From NCBI RefSeq assembly GCF_003669035.1, contig NZ_CP033070.1:1798001-1862000 (forward strand): a DNA stretch of 64,000 bases. Direction: 5' to 3'. The position numbers were made by a program, and so were the translations under genes. Shown one piece after another: positions 34,179 through 42,389 of the stretch. The notes below the pieces were generated by a model. It made no database searches. It saw nothing but the letters and a program-made list of their open reading frames with translations, and had not been told where the DNA came from. How positions within the stretch are numbered: position 1 is the first letter of the stretch; each line of letters begins with the position of its first letter. This DNA comes from Chryseobacterium sp. 3008163. Its GTDB lineage: Bacteria > Bacteroidota > Bacteroidia > Flavobacteriales > Weeksellaceae.

Positions 34179-35432
34179 ATGGAAATCAAAAAACTCAATA
34201 TAATTATCACGCTTGGGCTCGTTGCTATCATCGGAATTCTGATAGCTCAGCTTCTATGGACCAGACAGGCGTATAATCTTGAGGATAAAAAATTCAATCA
34301 AAAAGTGAATATCGCTCTTCTTGAAGTGGTAGAAAAACTGTCAGGCGAGCAAACTTCTTTTATTCAAAGTCCGGTACAGAACGTTGATAACGACTATTAT
34401 GTGGTTAATATCAACAATGAGTTTGATCCTACGATTCTTGAATATTATTTAAAAACTGAATTCACCAGATTTCAGATCAATACCAATTATACGTACGCAG
34501 TTTATAATTGCCATAGCGATAAAATGATCTATGGGAAATATATTTCTGCACATCAGGAGACTTCAAAAAACAAAACCATCAATTTTCCGAAGCACGAAAA
34601 TCTGACGTATTATTTTTCCATCCGTTTCCCGGATAAGATGACGTATATGATTGGTTCGCTGAAGTTTTGGTATATCCTTACCTTTGCGCTGATTATTATC
34701 TTGTTGGTGTATGTGTATTCGATTTACACCATTATTCAGCAAAAGAAATTCTCAGAATTGCAGCGGGATTTTATCAATAATATGACCCATGAGTTCAAAA
34801 CTCCCTTGTCGTCAATTTTATTGGCTACAGAATCTTTGAATAAGCAGGAAATTGTAAGAGAAAATTCTAAACTGCAGACGTATACTTCGATTATCATTAA
34901 TCAAAGCAACAAACTGAATAATCACATCGAAAAGATATTAAATATCGCCAAAAATGATGCTGCCGGACTTTCATTAAAAACAGAAAAGATTCTATTGCTT
35001 CCTTTTATTCAGGAGATTGCAGAGACCATGCAGCAAAAAAACGTAAACCTGACGATTGATTTGAATATTGACAACAATACTTATGTAATCGCAGATAAAT
35101 TTCACTTTACCAATATCATTTACAATCTTTTAGACAACTCAGTCAAATATTGTGAGACGGCTCCTCATGTTATCATTTCCACAGATAAAGATTCAAAAGG
35201 CTTATATTTAAAGTTTAAAGACAACGGAGTAGGAATTCCGACTAAAAATATCCCTCAGATTTTTGATAAATTTTACAGAGTTAATGCTAAGAAAAACAGT
35301 GAAATCAATGGTTTCGGATTGGGCTTATTTTATGTAAAAAAGATCGTTCAGCAGCATCACTGGAAAATTTCTGTGGAAAACAATCAAAACCAAGGAATTA
35401 CCACAACACTGTTTTTGCCTTTTTCAAAATAA
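34179..35432 (+). CDS. membrane sensor histidine kinase
   Basis: A 417-aa kinase: membrane helix at residues 5-28, periplasmic domain of about 130 residues, second helix near 163-185. The phospho-acceptor His is near residue 204 (NNMTHEFKTPLSSIL). The ATPase domain has NLLDNSVKYCETAP, DNGVGIPTKNI and GFGLGLFYVKK. The frame opens at a TTG four codons upstream, but the ATG at 34179 is the better start. It is a paralog of the kinase at 26964 and is followed seven bases later by its regulator. Confidence 0.92.
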   Translation: MEIKKLNIIITLGLVAIIGILIAQLLWTRQAYNLEDKKFNQKVNIALLEVVEKLSGEQTSFIQSPVQNVDNDYYVVNINNEFDPTILEYYLKTEFTRFQINTNYTYAVYNCHSDKMIYGKYISAHQETSKNKTINFPKHENLTYYFSIRFPDKMTYMIGSLKFWYILTFALIIILLVYVYSIYTIIQQKKFSELQRDFINNMTHEFKTPLSSILLATESLNKQEIVRENSKLQTYTSIIINQSNKLNNHIEKILNIAKNDAAGLSLKTEKILLLPFIQEIAETMQQKNVNLTIDLNIDNNTYVIADKFHFTNIIYNLLDNSVKYCETAPHVIISTDKDSKGLYLKFKDNGVGIPTKNIPQIFDKFYRVNAKKNSEINGFGLGLFYVKKIVQQHHWKISVENNQNQGITTTLFLPFSK

Positions 35433-35439
35433 TGTTTAC

Positions 35440-36123
35440 ATGATGGAGAAATCTAAAATTTTATATGCCGAAGACGACCAGACCATTGCTTTCCTGATTC
35501 AGGACAGCTTAGAACCGTATTATGATATTGATTATCACGCCAATGGAAGATCTGCATTGAACGCATTCGACACGGGAAGTTACGATATTTGTCTCCTCGA
35601 CATTATGATGCCTGAAATTGATGGTTTTGAGCTGGCAAAACATATCAGGACGCACAATTCAGAGATTCCCATTATTTTTATTTCTGCGAAAGCTTTAAAA
35701 GAAGACCGCATCAAAGGTCTAAAAATTGGTGCTGATGATTATCTGGTCAAACCCTTCAGTATAGAAGAGCTTATTTTAAAAATTGAAATTTTCTTAAAAC
35801 GTACAAAAAAGACGAATAGTACTCCTGCAAAATATAAAGTCGGAAAATATAATTTCGACCCGAAAAACTATACTTTACAGGAGGAAAATAACATCATAAC
35901 CCTTACGCAGAGAGAATCTGAACTGCTTTTATATTTTATCACCAATAAAAATTCTGTTTTAAAAAGACAGGATATTTTGAAAGCCATTTGGGGCGACGAC
36001 GATTATTTTATGGGAAGAAGTTTGGATGTTTTTATTTCAAGATTAAGAAAAATTTTTGCTAACGAAGCTAATATTATGATTGAAAATATTCATGGCATTG
36101 GTTTTCGTTTTTCTGAAAGCTAA
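35440..36123 (+). CDS. OmpR-family response regulator
   Basis: A 227-aa regulator with receiver domain (YAEDDQT; phospho-acceptor Asp near residue 54 in CLLDIMMPEIDGFEL; Lys in YLVKPFSIEELI) and a winged-helix output domain (LTQRESELLLYFITNKNSVLKRQDILKAIWGDDDYFMGRSLDVFISRLRKIF). It starts with two consecutive ATG codons. Its recognition helix region closely matches that of the paralog at 28273, in line with related GTTAA repeats before both kinase genes. Confidence 0.93.
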   Translation: MMEKSKILYAEDDQTIAFLIQDSLEPYYDIDYHANGRSALNAFDTGSYDICLLDIMMPEIDGFELAKHIRTHNSEIPIIFISAKALKEDRIKGLKIGADDYLVKPFSIEELILKIEIFLKRTKKTNSTPAKYKVGKYNFDPKNYTLQEENNIITLTQRESELLLYFITNKNSVLKRQDILKAIWGDDDYFMGRSLDVFISRLRKIFANEANIMIENIHGIGFRFSES

Positions 36124-36209
36124 AAGATGATATTGGTCGTATTAAAATTTTAATCAACAATAATTATCTTTTGATTTTAATTAATTTTACGCTTTCCAAA
36201 TCTTCCCAC

Positions 36210-38507
36210 ATGAAAAACTTCGCAGTTTCACCTCTTATATTTTTTCTTTTTGTCAGCTTAAATTATAAAGCTCAACACTTCGAGAAACTCGTTCAATATG
36301 TCAATCCATTAATCGGAACCGAGAAAATGGGTCATACATATCCTGGAGCAACTGTACCTTTCGGAGCCGGTCAGTTAAGCCCAGAAACTGATACTATTTC
36401 TTACGAACTCAATGGAAAGTACAATGGTGAAATCTATAAATACTGCGCTGGTTATCGTTATGAAGACAAAACAATTGTTGGTTTCAGCTCTACTCATTTC
36501 AGCGGAACTGGACATTCAGATTTGGGAGACTTTTTAGTGATGCCGACTGTCGGCAAATTACAGTTGAATCCAGGAACAGCTTCAAATCCTGAAAGTGGCT
36601 ATAGAAGCAGATTTTCACATCAAAACGAGAAAGCTGAAGCCGGATATTATAAAGTAAAACTCGATGATCATAGTATTTTAGCGGAATTAACGGCGACAAC
36701 CAGAGTCGGCGTTCATCGTTACACTTTCCCGAAATCTGATCAGGCTCACATCATTTTAGATTTAATGGCCGGAATTTATAATTATGATGGTAAAAATGTC
36801 TGGACCTATGTACGTGTAGAAAACGGAAATACAATTACTGGTTACCGACAAACGAACGGTTGGGCAAGAACAAGAACGGTTTATTTTGCGATGAAATTTT
36901 CAAAGCCGTTTAAGTCTTATGGTCAGAAAAATTATGATGGGAAGCAGGTTTACAATGGTTTCTGGAGAAAATTTGACCAGACCAAGAACTTTCCTGAAAT
37001 CGCTGGGAAAAACCTAAAAATGTATTTCGATTTTAATACGAATGAAAATGAAGCAATTGAAGTTAAGCTTGCCATTTCACCTGTAAGTCAATCGAATGCA
37101 TTAGAAAATTTAGAAAAAGAAGTTGGAAACTTATCTTTTGACCAGGTCAAAGCACAGACTCAGGAAAATTGGAATAAAGAATTAAATAAGATCGTTATCA
37201 AAGGTTCTGAAACAGAAAAAACAAATTTTTATACGGCAATGTATCACACTTTTATCAGTCCGACAACTTATACAGATGTCAACGGAGAATATAAAGGTTT
37301 AGATCAAAACATTCACAAAGCGGAAGGCTTTACCAATTACACAACATTTTCAATTTGGGACACGTATCGTGCGTTGCATCCATTTTTCAACATCATTCAG
37401 CCAAAACGGAATAATGACATGGTGAAATCGATGATGGCGCATTACAATCAGTTTTCGATGAAAATGTTGCCGATTTGGTCGCATTATGCAAATGACAATT
37501 GGTGCATGAGCGGTTATCACAGCGTAAGTGTGGTTGCCGATGCCATTATTAAAGGAAATTATGACGGTGATGCAAAAGAAGCCTTGAATGCCTGTGTAGA
37601 AACTGCCAACAAAAGAGATTACGAAGGAATCGGGTTTTATATCGACAAAGGTTACATTCCGGCGGAGAAAAGCGGAACTTCGGTTTCCAACACGTTGGAA
37701 TACGCTTATGACGATTGGGCAATTGCTCAGTTGGCAAAACATTTAGGTGAAACAGAAATTTACAATCAATTCATTAAACGTTCGGAAAACTGGAAAAATA
37801 ATTTTGATAAAACAACAGGATTTATGCGTCCTCGATTAGCAGACGGAAGTTTTAAAAAAGATTTTAATGCACTAAGCACTCACGGGCAAGGCTTTATAGA
37901 AGGGAATTCCTGGAATTACAGTTTCTTCGTTCCTCAAAATCCTGACGAACTCATACAATTAATGGGCGGCAAGAAAAAATTCGCTTCAAAATTGGATCAA
38001 TTGTTCACGATGCATTTACCAGACGAATTTTTCGCAGACACAGAAGACATTACCCGAGAAGGAATTATCGGCGGTTACGTTCATGGAAACGAACCGGCGC
38101 ATCATGTTGCCTACTTCTATAATTGGGCAGGCCAACCTTGGAAAACTCAGGCGCAGATCAGAAGAATTTTAGAGATACAATACAAAGCAACTCCCGATGG
38201 ATTGGGCGGAAACGACGATGCCGGACAAATGAGTGCGTGGTATATTTTAAGTTCGCTTGGTTTTTATCCGGTGGCTCCAGGATCGGAAGATTATGCGATT
38301 GGAAGTCCGGCAATTGATCATGCTGTTTTGAATTTAGAAAATGGGAAAACTTTTGAAATTGAAGCGATTAATCAGAGTCCGAAAAATGTGTATGTTCAAA
38401 AAATTCTTTTGAATGGAAAAGAAATTAAAAACTTCACTTTGAAACATTCCTATATAATGAATGGCGGAAAACTAAGTTTTTATATGAGTTCTAAACCTAG
38501 GAAATGA
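36210..38507 (+). CDS. GH92 alpha-mannosidase, exported
   Basis: A 765-aa protein with signal peptide (KNFAVSPLIFFLFVSLNYKAQ). It carries the GH92 start VNPLIGTEKMGHTYPGATVPFGAGQLSP and the C-terminal block GGNDDAGQMSAWYILSSLGFYPVAPGSEDYAIGSP. The Glu/Asp catalytic area of the family (HGNEPAHH, NDDAGQMSAW) is intact. GH92 enzymes are calcium-dependent exo-acting mannosidases. It stands alone, without SusC/D genes, just after a two-component system. Confidence 0.92.
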   Translation: MKNFAVSPLIFFLFVSLNYKAQHFEKLVQYVNPLIGTEKMGHTYPGATVPFGAGQLSPETDTISYELNGKYNGEIYKYCAGYRYEDKTIVGFSSTHFSGTGHSDLGDFLVMPTVGKLQLNPGTASNPESGYRSRFSHQNEKAEAGYYKVKLDDHSILAELTATTRVGVHRYTFPKSDQAHIILDLMAGIYNYDGKNVWTYVRVENGNTITGYRQTNGWARTRTVYFAMKFSKPFKSYGQKNYDGKQVYNGFWRKFDQTKNFPEIAGKNLKMYFDFNTNENEAIEVKLAISPVSQSNALENLEKEVGNLSFDQVKAQTQENWNKELNKIVIKGSETEKTNFYTAMYHTFISPTTYTDVNGEYKGLDQNIHKAEGFTNYTTFSIWDTYRALHPFFNIIQPKRNNDMVKSMMAHYNQFSMKMLPIWSHYANDNWCMSGYHSVSVVADAIIKGNYDGDAKEALNACVETANKRDYEGIGFYIDKGYIPAEKSGTSVSNTLEYAYDDWAIAQLAKHLGETEIYNQFIKRSENWKNNFDKTTGFMRPRLADGSFKKDFNALSTHGQGFIEGNSWNYSFFVPQNPDELIQLMGGKKKFASKLDQLFTMHLPDEFFADTEDITREGIIGGYVHGNEPAHHVAYFYNWAGQPWKTQAQIRRILEIQYKATPDGLGGNDDAGQMSAWYILSSLGFYPVAPGSEDYAIGSPAIDHAVLNLENGKTFEIEAINQSPKNVYVQKILLNGKEIKNFTLKHSYIMNGGKLSFYMSSKPRK

Positions 38508-38611
38508 TTTTTTTAAACACAAATTCCACCAATATTTTTCACTAATTTTCACAAATAAAGCTATCATTCAGAATAAAACGAAAGCATAGTCCAGAATATC
38601 CTCAAAGTTTG

Positions 38612-38708
38612 TCATTCTGACGAAGGAAGAATCTCTATGCATAAAGTAGATTCTTCACTCCATTCCTGAACTACGTTCGCAGACCTTCAGTCTATGTTCA
38701 GAATGACA
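38612..38708. repeat. GTCATTCTGA repeat, forward copy upstream of the aldo/keto reductase
   Basis: Starts GTCATTCTGACGAAGGAAGA and ends TTCAGTCTATGTTCAGAATG then AC. It is the reverse complement in layout of the element at 39855-39953. The rest of the 38508-38816 spacer contains the reductase promoter region, including ACAATCGTTGT (38749-38759), a short palindrome that could bind a regulator. Confidence 0.75.
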
Positions 38709-38816
38709 GAAATGGATTAAAATTCATTCATCCGTAATTTGCATACGACAATCGTTGTTTTGCAAACTTCATATATTTAATTTCTGCTGAATTTTGTACC
38801 AATAAAAATCAACAAT

Positions 38817-39824
38817 ATGAAATTGAATCAGGTAAAATTAGGAAGTCAGGGATTAATCATTCCGAATATAGGGTTGGGATGTATGGGAATGACGGGTTTC
38901 GGAGATGTAGATATGTATGGCAAACACGATGAGAAAGAAGCCATTGCAACTATTCATCGTTCTTTGGAATTGGGAGGAAATTTCCTCGACACGGCAGATT
39001 TGTATGGTCCTTTCAAAAACGAACAATTAATTGCAAAAGCGATTGAAGGCAATCGTGACCAATACATTATTGCAACAAAATTCGGTTGGGAAATTGATGA
39101 TAATGAACAAATCACCTGGAAAATCAATGGAACTAAAGATTATGTAAAAAAATCGATTGAACGTTCTCTGAAAAATCTGAAAACAGATTACATTGACCTT
39201 TATTATATGCACCGTCTCGATAAAAATGTTCCTGTTGAAGAAACTGTCGGAGCAATGAGTGATTTGGTAAAAGAAGGAAAAATCGGTTATATAGGTTTGT
39301 CGGAAGTTTCTTCTGAAACAGTGAAAAAAGCGCACGCAGTACATCCAATTTCGGCAGTTCAAAATGAATTTTCTTTGTTTGAAAGAACGGTTGAAGAAAA
39401 AGGAGTATTGAAAACTTTACAGGAATTAGGAATTGGCTTTGTTGCCTATTCTCCATTGGGAAGAGGTTTCTTGTCTGGGAATATTAAAACAATCAATGAT
39501 TTGCCGGAAAATGATTTCAGAAGAGGGATTCCACGTTTTCAAGGAGAACATTTCCAAAAAAATATTGAATTGGTAGAAGCGATTGAAAATCTGGCAAAGG
39601 AAAAAGAAATTACATCTTCGCAATTGGCTTTGGCGTGGATTATCAGCAAAGGAATTGTTCCTATTCCGGGGACGAAACGCAGAACATATCTTGAACAGAA
39701 TATCGAAGCCAGCAAAATTGTCTTGAGCGAATCTGATATTCAGAAGCTGGAAAGCATTGTGCCTTTGGGAACGGATACGGGAGCGACTTATGATGAATTC
39801 GGAATGGGACTTTTGGATTATTAA
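38817..39824 (+). CDS. aldo/keto reductase
   Basis: A 335-aa (alpha/beta)8 NADPH-dependent oxidoreductase. The catalytic tetrad is visible: Asp and Tyr in LDTADLYGPF, Lys in IATKFGWE, His in LYYMHRLD. Coenzyme-binding IPGTKRRTYLEQN is near the C-terminus. It is closest to the general stress/YakC type that reduces aldehydes and quinones. An AraC-family gene follows on the same strand. Inverted repeat copies lie on both sides. Confidence 0.9.
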   Translation: MKLNQVKLGSQGLIIPNIGLGCMGMTGFGDVDMYGKHDEKEAIATIHRSLELGGNFLDTADLYGPFKNEQLIAKAIEGNRDQYIIATKFGWEIDDNEQITWKINGTKDYVKKSIERSLKNLKTDYIDLYYMHRLDKNVPVEETVGAMSDLVKEGKIGYIGLSEVSSETVKKAHAVHPISAVQNEFSLFERTVEEKGVLKTLQELGIGFVAYSPLGRGFLSGNIKTINDLPENDFRRGIPRFQGEHFQKNIELVEAIENLAKEKEITSSQLALAWIISKGIVPIPGTKRRTYLEQNIEASKIVLSESDIQKLESIVPLGTDTGATYDEFGMGLLDY

Positions 39825-39854
39825 TCTTTTTAAATTAAGATATTTTAGCAGTTT

Positions 39855-39953
39855 GTCATTCTGAACATAGACTGAAGGTCTACGAACGTAGTTCAGAAAT
39901 GTAGTGAGGAATCTCAATTCATATCTCAGAGATTCTTCCTTCGTCAGAATGAC
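39855..39953. repeat. GTCATTCTGA repeat, inverted copy downstream of the aldo/keto reductase
   Basis: Starts GTCATTCTGAACATAGACTG and ends AGATTCTTCCTTCGTCAGAA then TGAC. Together with 38612-38708 it brackets one gene in inverted orientation. Confidence 0.75.
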
Positions 39954-39990
39954 AAATTCTGAAAGTTTATCAATCATAAAGTTGGAACGC

Positions 39991-40104
39991 AATATGATTG
40001 CGCCCCGGCTTGAACGGAGCTCTTTTTGTGGAGCGAAGCGTAACAAAAAAGCGGGAGTGGAAGACGGAAATCGGCGCCCAACAAAGTGGTTCGAACGAGT
40101 CAAA
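39991..40104. repeat. G+C-rich intergenic element
   Basis: A block markedly richer in G and C than its surroundings, with GCGCCCCGGCTTGAACGGAG, CTTTTTGTGGAGCGAAGCGT, and AACAAAAAAGCGGGAGTGG. CTTTTTGT and ACAAAAAAG can pair. I recall similar GCGGGAGTGG-type elements as dispersed intergenic repeats in flavobacteria. The open frame across it is not protein-like. With the preceding repeat it accounts for most of the 39825-40141 spacer. Confidence 0.55.
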
Positions 40105-40141
40105 TAATTATCACTATTTTTAAGATTTAGAATTTCAAATT

Positions 40142-41038
40142 ATGAACACCATACAATCTATTTCAGCTTTTCACAGATTATTGTCGCTTCCGGAACCAAA
40201 ACATCCGATGGTAAGTGTCATCAATCTTTCTGAAAGTATTTTTATTGAAGATGAGGTCTGGAAAGGTTTTGTTAGCCGATATTATTGCGTCGCACTGAAA
40301 CGTAATGCGACCGGAAAAATAAAATACGGTCAGCAACATTACGATTATGACAAAGGCGTTCTGAGTTTTACAGCTCCTAATCAGGTTCAGTATCTCGATT
40401 TGAAGACAATGGATTGTGAAAATACGGGTTATCTGCTAATTTTTCACGAAGATTTTCTGTTGAAACATTCTTTGGCAACTACGATTTCGTCTTACGGATT
40501 TTTCTCTTACGCAGTGAATGAAGCTTTGCATCTTTCTGAAGATGAGGAAAATGATTTACTTGGAATTCTGAATAAAATTGATAAAGAATGTCAGCACATT
40601 GACCAGCATACGCAGGAAATCATCTTGTCGCAGATTGAGTTGCTGCTGAATTATTCGAAGCGTTTTTACGAGAGACAATTCATTACCAGAAAAAGCGGAA
40701 GTCATCAGCTTTTGACAAAATTTGAAACGTTTTTGAATGATTATTTTGATAAAGAATCTTCTGAAAAAGGACTTTTGACGGTTCATCAAATTGCTGAAGC
40801 AATGAATCTTTCTGCGAATTATCTGAGTGATCTTTTGCGAGTGCATACCGGACAAAACACGCAGCAACACATTCACGAAAAGCTCATCAGCAAAGCAAAA
40901 GAGAAACTTTCGACCACGGAATTATCGGTAAGCGAAATTGCTTATGATTTGGGATTTGAACATTCGCAATCGTTCAGTACGCTTTTCAAAAAGAAGACGA
41001 AAATGTCGCCGTTGGAGTTTCGGCAGTCTTTTAATTGA
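40142..41038 (+). CDS. AraC-family transcriptional regulator
   Basis: A 298-aa protein with an N-terminal cupin-like sensory half and a C-terminal double helix-turn-helix (residues about 190-298: LTVHQIAEAMNLSANYLSDLLRVHTGQNTQQHIHEKLISKAKEKLSTTELSVSEIAYDLGFEHSQSFSTLFKKKTKMSPLEFRQSF). It follows the aldo/keto reductase on the same strand and may control it; such pairs are frequent in this phylum. The effector is not evident. Confidence 0.9.
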   Translation: MNTIQSISAFHRLLSLPEPKHPMVSVINLSESIFIEDEVWKGFVSRYYCVALKRNATGKIKYGQQHYDYDKGVLSFTAPNQVQYLDLKTMDCENTGYLLIFHEDFLLKHSLATTISSYGFFSYAVNEALHLSEDEENDLLGILNKIDKECQHIDQHTQEIILSQIELLLNYSKRFYERQFITRKSGSHQLLTKFETFLNDYFDKESSEKGLLTVHQIAEAMNLSANYLSDLLRVHTGQNTQQHIHEKLISKAKEKLSTTELSVSEIAYDLGFEHSQSFSTLFKKKTKMSPLEFRQSFN

Positions 41039-41046
41039 TAATTTTG

Positions 41047-41106
41047 CTCTCGCAGATTGGGCAGATTGAATTTAAAATCTACCCAATCTGCAAAATCTGC
41101 GAGAGT
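41047..41106. repeat. CTCTCGCAGATT palindromic repeat, copy 1
   Basis: CTCTCGCAGATTGGGCAGAT is mirrored by ACCCAATCTGC and AAATCTGCGAGAG, giving a long imperfect hairpin between the convergent AraC and HxlR genes. A second copy lies at 42230-42301. It may double as a terminator. Confidence 0.75.
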
Positions 41107-41107
41107 C

Positions 41108-41494
41108 TTATTTATTTTCGAAAATGTCTTCTCTCAAATTATTTTTATGCTCTCTTCCCCACTCGGAAAGTGCCATAATCACAGTTTTTAAAGTCTTGCT
41201 GTAATCAGTTGAAATATATTCTACAACCACAGGCGTTTGTTCGCTGTAAACGATTCTTTTTACAAAACCATTGATTTCCAGATCTTTCAGCTCGTTCGAA
41301 AGCACTCTCGCCGAAATTCCGGTAACGATTCTCTGAAGCTCATTGAACCGAATATTTCCGTGTTCCTGAAGAGCAATAATAATTTTGAGCTTCCACTTTC
41401 CTCCAATGACATAAATTGCATCTTCCACTGATGAAAGATGATTTTGGCAATTTATTTTGGTAAGCGGTTCTTCTAATTCAATACTATTTTCCAT
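41108..41494 (-). CDS. HxlR-family winged-helix regulator
   Basis: A 128-aa protein with the HxlR core CQNHLSSVEDAIYVIGGKWKLKIIIAL...IRFNELQRIVTGISARVLSNELKDLEINGFVKRI. It begins 109 bases from a divergently transcribed azoreductase-type gene, the usual arrangement for HxlR/YodB-like sensors that control quinone- or azo-detoxifying enzymes. The conserved Cys at the start of the domain (NCQNHL) is where YodB-type proteins sense thiol-reactive quinones. Confidence 0.9.
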   Translation of the reverse strand: MENSIELEEPLTKINCQNHLSSVEDAIYVIGGKWKLKIIIALQEHGNIRFNELQRIVTGISARVLSNELKDLEINGFVKRIVYSEQTPVVVEYISTDYSKTLKTVIMALSEWGREHKNNLREDIFENK

Positions 41495-41508
41495 AAAATT
41501 AATCTCAA

Positions 41509-41578
41509 ACTAACCAAAAGGTTACTACTAACCTTTTGTTCACTACTAACTTTTGATAAGCAAATGTACATAATTTTG
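41509..41578. promoter_or_regulatory. HxlR operator repeats and azoreductase promoter
   Basis: The spacer holds AACC-AAAA-GGTT, an inverted repeat (41513-41524), then two direct repeats ACTACTAACCTTTTG (41524-41538) and ACTACTAACTTTTG (41542-41555), 18 bases apart. TAATTTTG (41571-41578) is a perfect -7 element for the azoreductase gene, ending 24 bases before its ATG. The repeats occupy the position of a -33 element, as expected for a regulator site. Confidence 0.6.
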
Positions 41579-41602
41579 TCAAAGAAATTTAAAATTAAAA
41601 AA

Positions 41603-42205
41603 ATGAAACAAATTTTGCACATTATCTCAAGTCCGAGAGTGGAAGTATCTGCCAGCAGAAAATTAGGAAATGCCGTATTGGAAAAAATCCATGAGAAATA
41701 TCCTGACAGCATTGTAAAAGAACGTGATCTCACGAAAAATTTGGTTCCGCTTTTGGAAGATGTCCACATCAATTCATTTTTCACGCCTGCAGAAAACCGA
41801 ACTCCGGAACAAGAAACCATCAACCAATATTCCGAAGGTTTGATTTCAGAGCTGCAGGAAGCAGACATTATCATTATAGAATCTCCGATGTATAATTTTT
41901 CTGTGCCTGCTACACTGAGAGCTTATTTTGATTACACTTCGAGAGCAGGATATACTTTTAGCTATGACGAAAACGGACCAAAAGGACTGCTCAATAATAA
42001 AAAATTATACATCGCTTTCTCGTCAGGCAATGTTTATTCAGAAGGTCCTTACCAGATATATGATTCTAATGTTCCTTATGTCAAGAATGTTTTTAGTTTC
42101 TATGGCGTTACTGATGTCAGTGTTTTCCGTGCAGAAGGTCTTTCGATTCCGGGAATTATGGAAAACTCTTTAGAAAAAGGGATTGAAAGTATCGTAATTG
42201 ATTAA
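41603..42205 (+). CDS. azoR: FMN-dependent NADH-azoreductase / quinone reductase
   Basis: A 200-aa flavodoxin-fold protein: HIISSPRVEVSASRKLGNAV (flavin phosphate loop), ESPMYNFSVPATLRAYFDYTSRAGYTFSY (AzoR signature), then FSSGNVYS. The frame continues upstream to a TTG, but the ATG at 41603 follows the promoter with a short leader. It reduces azo dyes and quinones using NAD(P)H. The divergent HxlR gene is its probable regulator. Confidence 0.88.
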   Translation: MKQILHIISSPRVEVSASRKLGNAVLEKIHEKYPDSIVKERDLTKNLVPLLEDVHINSFFTPAENRTPEQETINQYSEGLISELQEADIIIIESPMYNFSVPATLRAYFDYTSRAGYTFSYDENGPKGLLNNKKLYIAFSSGNVYSEGPYQIYDSNVPYVKNVFSFYGVTDVSVFRAEGLSIPGIMENSLEKGIESIVID

Positions 42206-42229
42206 TTTCAAGTGATTGTTAGATAATTT

Positions 42230-42301
42230 TCTCTCGCTGATTGAGCAAATTTTGCAGATGATTGCGTTTAAAATCTGCTTCATCTGCTCAATCTGCGAGA
42301 T
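42230..42301. repeat. CTCTCGCAGATT palindromic repeat, copy 2
   Basis: CTCTCGCTGATTGAGCAAAT and ATCTGCTCAATCTGCGAGA face each other, with TTTAAAATCTG in between exactly as in copy 1 (41047-41106). It lies just after the azoreductase gene. Confidence 0.72.
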
Positions 42302-42310
42302 ATTTAAATT

Positions 42311-42360
42311 TTGGCTAAAGCCAATTTTGATTCTTAAAATAAAAACGGGCTAAAGCCCGT
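42311..42360. terminator. paired GGCTAAAGCC hairpins between convergent genes
   Basis: TTGGCTAAAGCCAA (42311-42324) and ACGGGCTAAAGCCCGT (42345-42360) are each perfect short hairpins with the same CTAAAG loop. They lie between the convergent azoreductase and dihydroorotase genes, so they could stop both transcripts, and may also be a dispersed repeat. Confidence 0.55.
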
Positions 42361-42389
42361 TCCTAATGATATAGTTATTTCGCTATAAT

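Noticed and set aside
39904..40107. 67-aa plus-strand open frame
   Set aside because: It runs through an interspersed repeat and the G+C-rich element and has no protein-like features.
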